Below, piece by piece: positions 12,137-23,106 of a DNA stretch of 64,000 nt. The stretch covers positions 1,514,001-1,578,000 of the forward strand of contig JAPFQT010000034.1 of NCBI GenBank assembly GCA_027627225.1, written 5' to 3'. The translations under genes were made by a program, and so were the position numbers. Below the pieces are notes generated by a model that saw nothing but the letters and a program-made list of their open reading frames with translations, made no database searches and was not told where the DNA came from. Position 1 is the first letter of the stretch. The number at the start of each line of letters is the position of its first letter. The DNA is from Congeria kusceri. Taxonomy: Eukaryota > Mollusca > Bivalvia > Myida > Dreissenidae.

Positions 12137-12192
12137 CACTGACAATACTCTTTAGCATCTGGAGTAGCAGAACTCAGTTTTCAGAAACCATC
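12137..12192. repeat. Left arm of a 50-bp inverted duplication
   Basis: 'gcagaactcagttttcagaa' (about 12166-12185) and flanking bases are the reverse complement of 13764-13812 ('tttctgaaactgagttctgc'). The two arms enclose about 1.57 kb that includes the 300-bp tandem array. Confidence 0.6.
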
Positions 12193-12825
12193 TGTAATTA
12201 TATCATGCTAAAATGAAAACAAATCTTCCTTGTTAATTGAAACAAATAACTAATGCTTTGTTTATTCTCACATAATTATTTTTGTTTCAAATCTGTTACA
12301 AATAATTTATAGCAAATTTATATATAATTTGTTGTGTATTTATTAATCATAGGCATTTTGAACTTATTCATACTAACACCAATGTGTGTAGCAGTCAAAC
12401 ACATCAATCGAGGAAAAGAATGTACTTCAGAACAGTTTCATGTACAATAGAATAAGTATAATGCATGATACTAGAGTAAACTTTAGTTTTTCTCTAAATG
12501 TGTGAATTAATCAAAATATTCACAACATGATTATAATACTGAATAGATACAAATAGTGCCCAATGTACTTTGGCCACTACATGGACCCGTTTATCACAAA
12601 TAGTGGAAATATTGCACCCTAACTTTGTTGGTCACAATACTGCCACAAAAAGTATTTAGCACTATTTTTTTGTCAAAAGCTGCTTAACTCAGGCAACTTT
12701 TCAGAAACTTAATTATCCAAACAAACGTAATGGAAGTAGTCTCAAATTATTTATATTATTTGTTTCCATTATATGTCAGTTTGCATTATTGCGAACACAG
12801 CTTTTTTTCCAAAATGAAACCGTTC
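12190..12825. other. No gene; diverged relative of the 300-bp unit near 12704
   Basis: Sequence around 12704-12760 ('cagaaacttaattatccaaa' and 'ggaagtagtctcaaat') resembles the start of the 300-bp tandem unit, so an older, diverged copy seems to precede the array. Nothing coding is seen. Confidence 0.45.
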
Positions 12826-13726
12826 AGGAAACTTTTATTATCCACCCAAATGTGCTTGAAATACTTGGAAAGTAGTCCCAAATAAATGAACATTGTATCA
12901 TTGGTTAAAAATGCTAAACTGTTCTAAAAAGAAAAAGAACATGATGTAGTAGGACAGATTAGTATTGACATATTTTTGTTCAAATATTGTTTCTTACAAT
13001 TACTGGCTCCTTGATTTACTTAATGGTCAAGAACTGAGACAGCAAACCCATTGATTTTACCTCAAGTTTAGCAAATTTACAATGTCATGCAATAATATGC
13101 TGGTAATTTAAAATATTTATATAAGAGGAAACTTTTATTATCCACCCAAATGTGCTTGAAATACTTGGAAAGTAGTCCCAAATAAATGAACATTGTATCA
13201 TTGGTTAAAAATGCTAAACTGTTCTAAAAAGAAAAAGAACATGATGTAGTAGGACAGATTAGTATTGACATATTTTTGTTCAAATATTGTTTCTTACAAT
13301 TACTGGCTCCTTGATTTACTTAATGGTCAAGAACTGAGACAGCAAACCCATTGATTTTACCTCAAGTTTAGCAAATTTACAATGTCATGCAATAATATGC
13401 TGGTAATTTAAAATATTTATATAAGAGGAAACTTTTATTATCCACCCAAATGTGCTTGAAATACTTGGAAAGTAGTCCCAAATAAATGAACATTGTATCA
13501 TTGGTTAAAAATGCTAAACTGTTCTAAAAAGAAAAAGAACATGATGTAGTAGGACAGATTAGTATTGACATATTTTTGTTCAAATATTGTTTCTTACAAT
13601 TACTGGCTCCTTGATTTACTTAATGGTCAAGAACTGAGACAGCAAACCCATTGATTTTACCTCAAATTTAGCAAATTTACAATGTCATGCAATAATATGC
13701 TGGTAATTTAAAATATTTATATAAGA
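12826..13726. repeat. Three tandem copies of a 300-bp unit
   Basis: Copies start at about 12826, 13126 and 13426, an exact 300-bp period. The copies are almost identical: I noticed one difference, 'acctcaagtttag' in copies 1 and 2 against 'acctcaaatttag' in copy 3 near 13665. The unit begins 'aggaaacttttattatccac' and ends 'aatatttatataag'. It has no coding frame. The near-identity implies very recent amplification, or an assembly artefact. Confidence 0.95.
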
Positions 13727-13763
13727 ACACTAGTATAATTCGACTTCACTCATATGTGTCTTA

Positions 13764-13812
13764 TTTAGTTTCTGAAACTGAGTTCTGCTGCAGCTGATGC
13801 TAGAGAGTGTTC
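13764..13812. repeat. Right arm of a 50-bp inverted duplication
   Basis: Complementary to 12137-12192 over about 48 bp with a few mismatches. Confidence 0.6.
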
Positions 13813-13814
13813 AT

Positions 13815-14690
13815 GGGCGACACATTTACAATTACTGCAAAAGGACCATGTCTATTGCACCCAGACTGCCATTTGCAATGCAGGTTGTGCTGTTTCTGAG
13901 GGATCAATTTATTCCTTATTGAAAATGCTCATTTTCACAAGACATGTCTCCCCAGAAAAATCCCAGTTGCAATGCACATACAGCCCCATCCTTACACAAC
14001 AAGACCTTAACCATTGCCCAGAATGATTTGCCCAGTATAGTTGGAAGAGTGTACATACAATTGATTGTTATTCTTTCAAACGTGTCGGTCAAAGGCAATG
14101 AAGTGGAAAAAATGAGAAAAACTGATTCAAAAACCCACATACAGAACAAGAGTTTCAATCCCTGAGCCAACAAGTTTACAAGAAGGATGTTATTTGCTTA
14201 CAGAAAAGTACAAGAAAAGTACTATGAGGAAACTATATGCAAACATGATTTGTGAATTGACAGCTTGATAAATAAACTCTCATGGGGACTGAACAACAAC
14301 AGAACCACCAGTCCTGCACCATTCACATTAGCATTGGTTCTAAAAGAAGTTGGCCCTACTGTCTTTCAATGGCAGCAAGGGAGACAAACATTGTTTGGTT
14401 TGGTTAACATGTAGAAATGGATTATTGCCCTTCTTTAAACATTTTTTCTTTATTTTTGCCAAATGTTCCAGTAACCAGTAACAATAATGTTATGTAGTCC
14501 ATTTTTAACTCAACTGAGTTCGAGATTGAAGTGCAAAATATTCGGAAAACATAAGGAAACATTTCTATAAAATTATGTAAAAATCTAGTAGTTTCTGACA
14601 AAAATACTTTAATACTAAAGTTACTCTATCTGCATTTTGTTGTTTTACAGATGAATTTTTGTGGTTGTGGTGTCACAGGATGAGAACATT
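13815..14690. other. No gene supported
   Basis: Both strands have short open frames over 13916-14173, but neither has splice-site or domain support. The sequence is less AT-rich than its surroundings, so a decayed exon or element is possible. Confidence 0.35.
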
Positions 14691-14695
14691 GTGCA

Positions 14696-14766
14696 GCCAG
14701 TCCGGGACTCGAACCCGGGACCTCTCACTTACATGGCGAGTGCTCTCCCGACTGAGCTAACCTGGC
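14696..14766 (-). tRNA. tRNA-Thr(TGT)-like sequence, probably a pseudogene or SINE head
   Basis: On the minus strand the 71 bases have a perfect A box 'tagctcagtcgg' and B box 'ggttcgagtcc', a D stem gctc/gagc, a five-pair anticodon stem ctcgc/gtgag around loop 'catgtaa', and a T stem ccggg/cccgg. The acceptor stem gccag/ctggc pairs only with a one-base bulge, and position 33 of the anticodon loop is A where U is almost universal. These faults argue against a functional tRNA. It could be the head of a SINE whose body ('ccacaaccacaaaaattc') continues below 14696. Confidence 0.5.
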
Positions 14767-14984
14767 AGGTACACAATCTCTCCCCTATAGTGACCAATTT
14801 AATAAAATGACAATGTCATTAAAACCTGTTACTGAAAGAGTGTTACTTGAATGCCCAAGTGAGATGACCTTAAGGGAAAATTAAATCGGACATAAAAATG
14901 ATTTGATAACATGACTAAAACAGAGATACTTATCATTGTACAATCTATAATATATTCTAATTGATTTACTAGAAATTACAATTA

Positions 14985-15265
14985 AGAAATAATTTTTGAT
15001 TTTGAGTTTTTATCTGCAAAAAAACAATGATTTTGAGTTCTGATGCGCAAGAAATAAACCCTCATGGTTTAATATCTGATAATATTGTTGTTTATTTACA
15101 GATAAACAATGACCAAGCTTTAATTATTCAGATTCTTACATGACCTGACAACATATTCTGCAATTACAATGCAATCTATATTTTACAGTTTCGAACTACT
15201 TTTTCAAGTTGTTTATTGGCAATTTAACAATGGAAATTTTGCGCGTGCCATGTTAGAATTACAGA
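14985..15265 (+). mobile_element. Hairpin MITE-like repeat H, copy 4 (divergent)
   Basis: Has the start 'taagaaataatttttgattt', 'gagttctgatgcgcaag', 'gataaacaatgaccaag', 'attcttacatgacctgaca' and 'ccatgttagaatt' at the end. It resembles copy 7 (34376-34620) more closely than copy 6, suggesting two subfamilies. Confidence 0.6.
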
Positions 15266-15299
15266 TTTGTCATCCCAAACATTTTGGCTATAGTGTCAT

Positions 15300-16172
15300 C
15301 ACAGATGATTACAAAGGCCAGGTCCATTAAAAGAGCATATTTCAACTGAAGCATTTGTTGCTCTGATGAACACGAGTCTTTCAGTAATAACCATCTTGTC
15401 ACGTTATTTGACCTAGTGACCTAGTTTTTGACTCCAAACTATAGCTATCACTAAAGGTGATACCCCATACCGCTTTGATGCAAATAGGAGTCAGTATTTT
15501 GACAAGAAGGCGCTTTATTTTGACATCTGACCTCAAAGTATGACGTCGCCCTTTAAGGTAGCCATCTGGTTCTTGTGTGCGACACATTGTCACATAAAGG
15601 TTAAGATGTGTGCCAAGTTATTTCAAAATCCTTCTCGCTATAAGGCATCTATGTTTGCAGTTTCATTACAATAGCTTCATCTGTTCTCGAGTTAGAGAGT
15701 GGAAACGAAAAGTTGAGAAACTAGCTCACCGAAAAACTTTAACCTGTCCATATAGCTTATATGCAAACTTTGTAAGTGTAAAAATGCGCATAATTTTGAC
15801 AAATTTCGAACTAGAGTTATCAAAATTGGCCTATGAGTTCAATTTAATATAGGAAATAAGTGTTCTAAGTTTGAATAAAATCCCTTAAGCCATTCCTGAG
15901 AAACCGGCTTACCGAAAAACTTTAACCTGTCCATATAGCTTATGTAAATTTCTATGTGTAAAAAGGCCCATAATTTTGACAAATTTAAAATTAGAGTTAC
16001 CAAACTTGGCCTATAGGTTCATTTTAATGTGGGGAATAAATGTTTAAACGTTTGAATGAAATCCCTCAAGCCATTCCTGAGAAACAAGCTTACAGAAAAA
16101 CTTGAACCTAGTTCGAACGCCGACGCAAGGGCGACTAGAACAGCTTGCCTTTTCTTCAAAAGTTGAGCTAAA
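15300..16172 (+). repeat. Dispersed repeat with 'gtgacctagtttttgac' modules, ending in gagctaaaa
   Basis: Two modules of about 170 bp (about 15690-15880 and 15890-16060) share 'cgaaaaactttaacctgtcc' and 'cataattttgacaaatt'. The element closes with 'cgacgcaagggcgactagaa' and 'aaagttgagctaaaaacc' near 16160. The ending matches the shared 3' signature of other repeats here (GAGCTAAAA). Its left end is not clear. Confidence 0.65.
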
Positions 16173-16767
16173 AACCGAGCAATTAGAAAGTTGGGTCTAC
16201 ATACATAACCAAACTGAGTGATAAATTGAACTAATGTTGCTTGAATGCATGGTCACAAATGTGCAGAAAACAGGATATATATACTTGTGAACAGGTGTTG
16301 TTTCACACAGATAAAACAAGCATCGCCCGTTGACTGAATTATACTCGAACATTACCTTTCAATCTATTGTCACTAGCATGTGTTGAAAATGCATCAGTTT
16401 TCTCAATGATTATATCCTCATCTTTATCCAAATTTTATTAATATAAAATAAGACAAAAGATCAGATTATTTCAACCAAGTGATTCTATGACATATCAGCA
16501 CACAAATTTTTTTAAAGGTTAAACAATTCCACCATATTGAAACACTTCCACCATATTTTAAAGTTTCTTCAGAATTTAAAATAATCGGTCTTGACTCTGC
16601 ATAAAAGACAATATTTGCTGAACAACGGTCAACACAGGAGAGATTCCCTATACCGAAAGCTTACCAATCACTTCAAAAAGTATGCTTAATTGTTAATAGG
16701 AAACAAACTATAGGACAACATTTGTCAGCCATGTAGTGTGTTCCTGATAGTTCTGAACAATTCTTAC

Positions 16768-18058
16768 CTAAGTATCAGTCAACCGCTGGTTAGACTTGAA
16801 TTTGGTGTCTCCAGTCAGCACCCTGCCTGCCTGTCAGTGACTCCCAGTAAGCTGATATGGTATGCACATGGACCCCATGAACTGCATTCCTACTTTGTTG
16901 TTATGCAGCTAAATATTAATGTGAACAATATGCAACGACAATCAAATAATAGAAAACTATCTATTTAAAATCAGAAAAAGTTTACATACCCGTTTACCAG
17001 TTTACCTTAGGTAGGTGTGATTAAATAATGGCATGTTTGTAATAGTAAGTTTGGAAGGAAAAACCAAATACAGGGCAATTACTATAGAAATACTGAAAAA
17101 AAAATCAATCAATCCTCTTGTATTCTCTTCTTCGTTGCAAAGACCTCATTGACATTATTTTTCAAGCTTTGCAAAAATGGAAACTGACCAACAGATAGCC
17201 TAATGCACACATTAACAGTCTTGCACATTTTCAACAACAGTAAGCGAAAAATGTTAAATAATGAAATTGTGGCACTTACCTATGTAACATATTCCATGTG
17301 AGACATCCAGGCCAGGACACTTTTTACTGCCTTGTGGCTGCGCAGGCAAGCAGGTTCCAAACCTAATTTTTGAATAAATGGGAGTAGTAAAACCAGCCAT
17401 TTAAACAAAATTTAACAAAACACTACCTAATAAGCATATATTGTCAGGTACATTATGCAATTACTCAGTCATGGTGAGGAAGTCGTTGAGGTATCCAGCT
17501 TAGCTTGGGAGCTCAATTCATTAGGTCAGTATTCCGAAATGAAGGGGCCGCCTCCGCCGCCAAAGAAAGTTGTTGAGAGATCCAGCTTTAACTTGGGAGC
17601 TCAACTCATTAAGTCAGTATTCCAAAATCTTTCTTAAAGTCACTAAGCACTGGTTCTATTTATAATGTTACTTGAATGGTTCTTAATAGGCCACAGCTAT
17701 CAATACAACCAAGTCAAAAAAATAAATAGCTTCAAGCACATGATTTAAAACAACATTGACATCTAACAATTGTTTAACAATGAAGACTCCTGATTAGAGC
17801 TTTTTTCACCCTGTGACATCAAGAAAATTACTTAATGTTCAATTTAATAGAATGGTTTGAAACAGATATATAACACATACATTATCCATATTTTACACAT
17901 ACCATAAATGTTCTGTCATCAATGTTTCACCAGCGCTGTGAGCTGGGATGTGCAGAAGCTGCATGAAGCACTTTCTACCATGCAGACTCAAACCCTTGAC
18001 CGCATGTGCATGGCTGTCACATTCAGTCTGTGTGTCCACACTGTCCAGGCCTCTCCAT
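16768..18058 (-). CDS. Candidate three-exon gene of unknown function (3' part)
   Basis: Three minus-strand segments are bounded by plausible splice sites and join in phase: 17903-18058 (acceptor ataattag, donor GTATGTG), 17280-17362 (acceptor aaaattag, donor GTAAGTG) and 16851 down to a TAA at 16790-16792. The joined reading includes VDTQTECDSHAHAVKG, HGRKCFMQLLHIPAHS, FGTCLPAQPQGSKKC, LDVSHGICYI and ends WRHQIQV. It contains several cysteines. I recognise no domain. A further good donor (GTAAGAATT) follows the stop at 16767, so the last exon could continue into a 3' UTR exon or the stop could be an error. No start codon with upstream support was found because H and pogo-like elements begin at 18097. 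Matching phase at both junctions is the main support; transcript evidence is lacking. Confidence 0.35.
17469..17630. repeat. Diverged tandem duplication (about 92-bp period)
   Basis: 'cttgggagctcaattcatta' near 17505 and 'cttgggagctcaactcatta' near 17592 sit in two related blocks separated by the proline-codon-like run 'ccgcctccgccgcc'. It falls in the presumed intron between the first two exons of the candidate gene. Confidence 0.6.
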
Positions 18059-18096
18059 CTAATTATAGACATTACATACATGACAAAAACCTACTA

Positions 18097-19092
18097 CTTT
18101 GATTCTAACATGATTTGACATACAGTTTAGTTGAATTTCCGGTTAAGTCGAAGTAGAGACAAATTCCCGATTGTCCATCTTCTTATTTCATATAAAATAT
18201 TGTTTTTTATCTCGAAGTTTTTAACTCGAAACATCGTATAAGTCGAAGTAAATTTTCATTCCCTAGCTGTAATTTCACATGTATTATTGCGTGTTTATCT
18301 CGAAGTGTCAACACGTTCTGCAGCTTAAACCCGGTAATAGCCTAATGACAGATCCCTGTCAAAGTTGTTCACACATTGCATACATATTAGCCCGTGTTCG
18401 CTAAAAGTCTTTGATCTGGGTTGCATGCGCTTTAATTTCACTATTTGTTCATTGATTGCGACATCACTGGAAGCATTGGCGGAACAATTAGAAGATTTCT
18501 CGAGCAGCTGCTGGGTAGCGAAGATATGATCAACAGAAAAAAACTCTGTTCAACACACTCTCCAAACAGAAAGACATAACTTTGTAAATAAAAAGTGACT
18601 TTCTCGTTATGTGTGCTATGTTATTTGTGCTATAATTCATATGGTTGTTTGTCATGCTTTTGATGTGTATGTTTAACTTGTTATGTTTTGTGCTGAAATG
18701 TAAATTGCATTTGTTATATTTATAAATGTAATAATAAAATAAAATACTAAAATAGTAGCGGTAATTTTAATAATAATATCATCTTCATTATCATGAAAAC
18801 CATAACGTAAGCATCGATAAACAGTTAAATGTAACCCAATGCTACTTTTACAATGTTCGAGTTCAGATAAGTCAAACTACGGATATCTCGAAAATCGCTA
18901 TTGCATTCCCGTCAACTTCTAGATAACAAGGTTCGGCTGTATGTTTTTGCAATTGTAATTGGAACTTCTTTTTACCCTGCTCTGCTCAGAATTGGGACTT
19001 CTTTTTGCATCGTTTATTGGGTAGTTCAACAATTATAATTTTGTTCTTTGCCCATAGAAAAATTAGCGAGTATCATGTTAGAATACACTTTC
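18097..19092 (+). mobile_element. Hairpin MITE-like repeat H, copy 5 (split by an insertion)
   Basis: The left remnant 'gattctaacatgatttgaca' ends at 18122 and the right part resumes at 18940 with 'tgtttttgcaattgtaattg', 'ctgctctgctcagaattggg' and 'ttgttctttgcccatag'. The two halves join exactly as in other H copies once the 18123-18939 insert is removed. The hairpin half is missing on the left. Confidence 0.75.
18123..18939. mobile_element. Non-autonomous pogo/Tigger-like DNA transposon, TA target duplication
   Basis: The 817-bp insert starts CAGTTTAG and ends CGGCTG, with TA on both sides (18121-18122 and 18940-18941). The opposing ends are related imperfectly (CAGTTTAGTTGAATTTCC against CAGCCGAACCTTGTTATC). 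Both subterminal regions carry 'aagtcgaagt' and 'tctcgaagtt' blocks. CAG ends, TA duplication and motifs of the 'cgttatatcgaa' type are typical of pogo-like elements of the Tc1/mariner group. No transposase frame is present. Confidence 0.7.
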
Positions 19093-19189
19093 TATCATAA
19101 CAACATTTAGGTTTATGTCACTTTATCAAAGGCCCCCCATGTAATATACTCAAACTGCAAGAAACATTTGTCCTCTAAAATAAACTAGA

Positions 19190-19650
19190 TGCCTGTTAGC
19201 AAAATGTCGAGCCCATTGTCAATAAAGCAACTTGTATTGTAGTTATTTAACATCTCATTTTCTAACCAGCAGATCTCCTTTGACCTCTACGCGTGACCTT
19301 GATGCTAGGGAAACAGGTCTTGCATGCAACATGCCATCTCCACATGGTGACCATTTGAGGTAACTTATTTTAAAATTGCCCGATGAGTGATAAAGTAACA
19401 GTCCGGACAAGCTGTATTACGCCCATGTTTGACCTTTAAGTGTGACCTTGACCTTTGAGCTAGGGATACAGGTCTTGCGCGTGACACGCCATCTCCACAT
19501 GGTGAACATTTGTGGCAAGTTATTTTAAAATTGCCTGATGAATGAGGAAGTTACAGTCCTGACAAGATCGGACAGACGGACGCACTGAATTACGCACATA
19601 CACTGAACTGCCATTGTGTCAACTAAGTCGAGCTGACCGCAGGCGGGCTC
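19190..19650 (+). repeat. Dispersed repeat family F, copy 1
   Basis: Two modules of about 160 bp share 'gtgaccttga', 'ctagggatacaggtcttgc' and 'acgccatctccacatggtg' (19290 and 19440 areas). They are followed by 'cggacagacggacgcac' and a 'gtcgagctgacc' end. Relatives occur at 61640-62270. Confidence 0.7.
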
Positions 19651-19666
19651 AACAAAAAACAGTATA

Positions 19667-19764
19667 TTAACATAGTGTCTTAAAGATTGGATCGCAGTCA
19701 GCGCAAACTAGACCATTAACATAGTGTCTTAAAGATTGGATCGCAGTCAGCGCAAACTAGACCA
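19667..19764. repeat. 49-bp exact tandem duplication
   Basis: 'attaacatagtgtcttaaag' and the next 29 bases are repeated at once with no differences that I can see. Confidence 0.9.
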
Positions 19765-20211
19765 GGGTGAAATAAAAGTATTTTACAGCTAACGTTTTAT
19801 ACACATCTACAAGTACACCTATGTATCCTTAGGAATGAAAAATATTGAATTTACCTTAAGTTCGCAATAAATCTATGATAATATAATGACGGACACAGGG
19901 CTATAAGAAAATACTTACTTCTGCGACATGTCGTGTCAAACCTGCATGTGCAATCAAATTTTGTTGTTCATATAATAAGAATAATTTTAAATATTTGAAT
20001 TGAGAGTTACCTTTTATTTCATACTTTACAGGCTAACTCATTTTTATTATATGCTACTTTAACTGCATGTAATTAAAGGGACTTGTTCACAGATTTTCGC
20101 ATTTTTTGAAGTATGCAATTAAATGTCTTAACTTGACAGATTTAAGCATCGTAATTAAAAAGCACAAGTATAATAACAAGAAAAGTATTTAGAAAAAAGA
20201 AAGAAAAGAAA

Positions 20212-22578
20212 AACAAGAGAGCCATAAGGCCCTAGGTCGCTCACCTGAGGGGCTAAGGAACTACTGTTCTGAGCAAGTTTTATGATGATTCAGCTAAATA
20301 TATGGCCTCTAGAGTGTTCACAAGCTTTTTTTCGCAATTTTGTTTGTGACCTGTTTTTGACCTCACACAGGCTGTCAACCAAGTTGTACAGAAAATATAG
20401 GAACAATATAGGAATATTTTCACCTAAAATATAGGACCTTTTGACGATTTTTTGGACAAAATATAGGAATTTTATGGTAAAAATAGTTCATTTAAATGAA
20501 AATATGGGATCATATTCTAGCCTGATAAGTCTTTCAGCTTGTGTTTTAATGAACAAATTATTTGCTAAACATGTTCATGCTCATCAATTGGCAACTGAGA
20601 CATGTATGCTATGACCTAACAATAATCTGAGTATTTAAGTTTGATGCGAGCGAAGCAAGCGAGAAAAAAATCAACATATAGGTTCTTGATATACTGTTCA
20701 TGGACCAATTTCAGGCGTGTGACTGACCAAATTTCGCAAAAATATAGGAAAAAATTGACCAGTTTCGAACGTGTCCCAGATATCATTTGGACAAATGTTC
20801 TTAGCATGTTTCATGACGACTGGGCTATAAATGTGGCGTATTCACATGCTATTTTTTCATTTTGTCATGGTGACCTAGTTTTTGACCCAACATGAGCTAG
20901 TTTCAAACTCGTCCGTGAAATCATTTAACAAGTTTCAAGAATATTGTGACTTCTAGAGTGTTCACAAGCATTCTCTTCCATTTGCCCTAGTGAACTCGTC
21001 CAAGATATTATAGAAACCAATGTTCTGAGCGAGTTTCAAGAAAATTGGGTAAACAATATGACTTCAAGAGAGTTCAAATGCTTTTTATTCAATTTGACCT
21101 AGTGATCTAGTTTTTGACTCCACATGACCCAGTTTGGAACTCGTCTGAGATATCATTAGAACAAATATTCTGTGCAAGTTTCATAAGGCTTCTTGAGTGT
21201 TTACAAGCTTTTTAAAGTTTTCAATATAGCCATATAAAGAAAACTGCCTGGCCCCCTGGCGGCCATGTTTCAATGAAGCGGAACCATTTTTGAACTCTGC
21301 TGAGATATCATAAGAACAAATGTTCTGAGCAAGTTTCATGATTATTGGGCAAAAGATGTGACTCCTACAGTGTTCACAAGCTTTTTCTAAAGCCATATAA
21401 GTAAAACTGCTCAGCCCCCTGGTGGCCATGTTTTTCAACGGAGAGGAACCATTTTTGAACTAGGCAGTGATATCATAACAAGATTGCCATAAGGCCCTAG
21501 GTCGCTCACCTGAGAGGCTAATGAACTACTGTTCTGAGCAAGTTTCATGAAGATTTGGCACAAAATGTGACCTCTAGAGTGTTCACAAGCTTCTTTTTCA
21601 ATTTGGCCTGGTGACCTAGCTTTTGACCCCATGTGACCTGGTTTCGAATGTGTCTCAGATATCATTTGGACAAATGTTCTGAGCAAGTTTCATTATGATT
21701 GGCTTATAAATGTGGCATCTAGAGTATTCACAAGCTTTTTTCTTAAATTTGCCCTGGTGACCTAGTTTGACCAGACAAGAGCTAGTTTCAAACTCGTCCG
21801 AGATATCATTGAAACAAATATTCTGGGCACGTTTCATGAAGATTGTACAATAAATGTGGCCTCTAGAGTGTTCACAAGCTTTTTAAAGTTTTCAATATAG
21901 CCATATAAGGAAAACTGCCCCACCCCCTTGGGGCCATGTTTTTCAACGGAGCGGAACCATTTTAGAACTCGGCTAAGTTATCATCAGAACATATGTTCTG
22001 AGCAACATTCATGTTGCTTGGGCAAAAAATGTGACTTCTAGTGTTCACAAGCTTTTTCTTTAATTTGACCTAGTGACCTAGTTTTTGACCCCACATGACC
22101 AAGTTTCAAACTCGGCCGAGATATGATTGGGACAAATGTTGTGACCAAGTTTCATGAAGATTGGCCAATAAATGTGGCCTCTAGAGAGTTCACAAGGTAA
22201 ATGTTAATGATGCACAACAAGACGCACAAAAGGCGATCACAAAAGCTCACCATGAGCAAGTTGTGCTCAGGTGAGATAAAAACAAATGATCAGAGCAAGA
22301 TTCATGTTGATTGGGCAAAAAATGTGACTTCTAGAGTGTTCACAAGCTTTTTTTTAACTTGACCTAGTGACCTTGTTTTGGACACTACATGACCCAGTTT
22401 CGAACTCGTCGAGATATCATTGGGACAAATGTTCTGAGCAAGTTTCATGAAGATTGGGCAATAAATTTGGCCTCTAGAATGTTCACAAGGTTAATATTTA
22501 CAATTAACGATTCACGACTGGCAAAAGGCGATCACAAAAGTTCACCATGAGCATATTGTGCTCAGGTGAGCTAAAAAA
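20212..22578 (+). repeat. Dispersed repeat family C, two overlapping copies
   Basis: Starts AACAAGAG at 20212, then GCTCACCTGAG at 20239-20249. A second start ('aacaagattgcc' with GCTCACCTGAG at 21504) lies inside, and two ends carry the complement CTCAGGTGAG(A/C) at 22266 and 22561. The core consists of degenerate modules of about 150-190 bp with 'gacctagtttttgacccc', 'caaatgttctgagcaagttt' and 'agagtgttcacaagctttt'. No module keeps an open frame. Plausibly one copy is nested in or fused to another. This architecture resembles the modular non-autonomous elements reported from bivalves, but I did not test that. Confidence 0.8.
20366..20759. mobile_element. Insertion within family C rich in AATATAGGA
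   Basis: The family C module is interrupted between 'gacctcacacagg' and 'agtttcgaacgtg'. The intruding 394 bp contain 'aatatagga' about six times, near both ends in the same orientation, and a 'gcgagcgaagcaagcgag' tract at 20646. The ends are approximate. Confidence 0.5.
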
Positions 22579-22580
22579 TT

Positions 22581-22651
22581 GGTCCCATCGGGTTCGAACC
22601 CGGGACCTCCGGATTAAAAGGCTATCACCTTTACCACTCGGCCAGTCCGAC
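22581..22651 (-). tRNA. tRNA-Lys(TTT)-like pseudogene
   Basis: The minus strand has an A box 'tggccgagtgg', a loop 'cttttaa' and a B-box-like 'ggttcgaaccc', but the acceptor stem pairs poorly and the anticodon stem does not close. It directly abuts the end of family C, so no SINE body is visible on its 3' side. It is probably a degraded tRNA or SINE head. Confidence 0.4.
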
Positions 22652-22751
22652 TTGCATTATTTACTTCATGTAAGTGTTCCACGTGTGGTCAACAATTTCA
22701 ACAAAATTAACAGAAACACTCCTATTTATTCCGTCGTTTAAACTAAAACGT

Positions 22752-22818
22752 TTTTTACAGTGTATTTCTAGGTCCATAGTGTTATTTTTACAGTATATTT
22801 CTAGGTCCATAGCGTTAT
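22752..22818. repeat. 32-bp tandem duplication
   Basis: 'tatttctaggtccatag' with neighbouring bases 'cgttattttt acag' occurs twice at a spacing of about 32 bp. Confidence 0.7.
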
Positions 22819-23106
22819 TTTGCTCCTTTGTATACACTGTTCTCTTATTTTTGGAATCAGTGACAAAAAGTTGAACAATTGTCAATTCGTCATCTGTGAA
22901 CAGGTCCCTTTAAGGTAATCATTATCTGAATATTAATACCTTGTCAGAGAACAATATAGCAGTAATCACATATGTGTTTTTTCAATGTTTATAAATAAAA
23001 TCAAAGACAAAGGTGAAATAATCAAAATTTTATTCACACCCAGAATATATGGTTTGTGACTTGTCTTATAAAATGTTTTTATTTTAGATAACAGATAACA
23101 AATATT

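Noticed and set aside
13916..14173. Opposing open frames on both strands (85 and 73 codons)
   Set aside because: No splice sites, domains or codon pattern favour either; kept only as an unresolved region.
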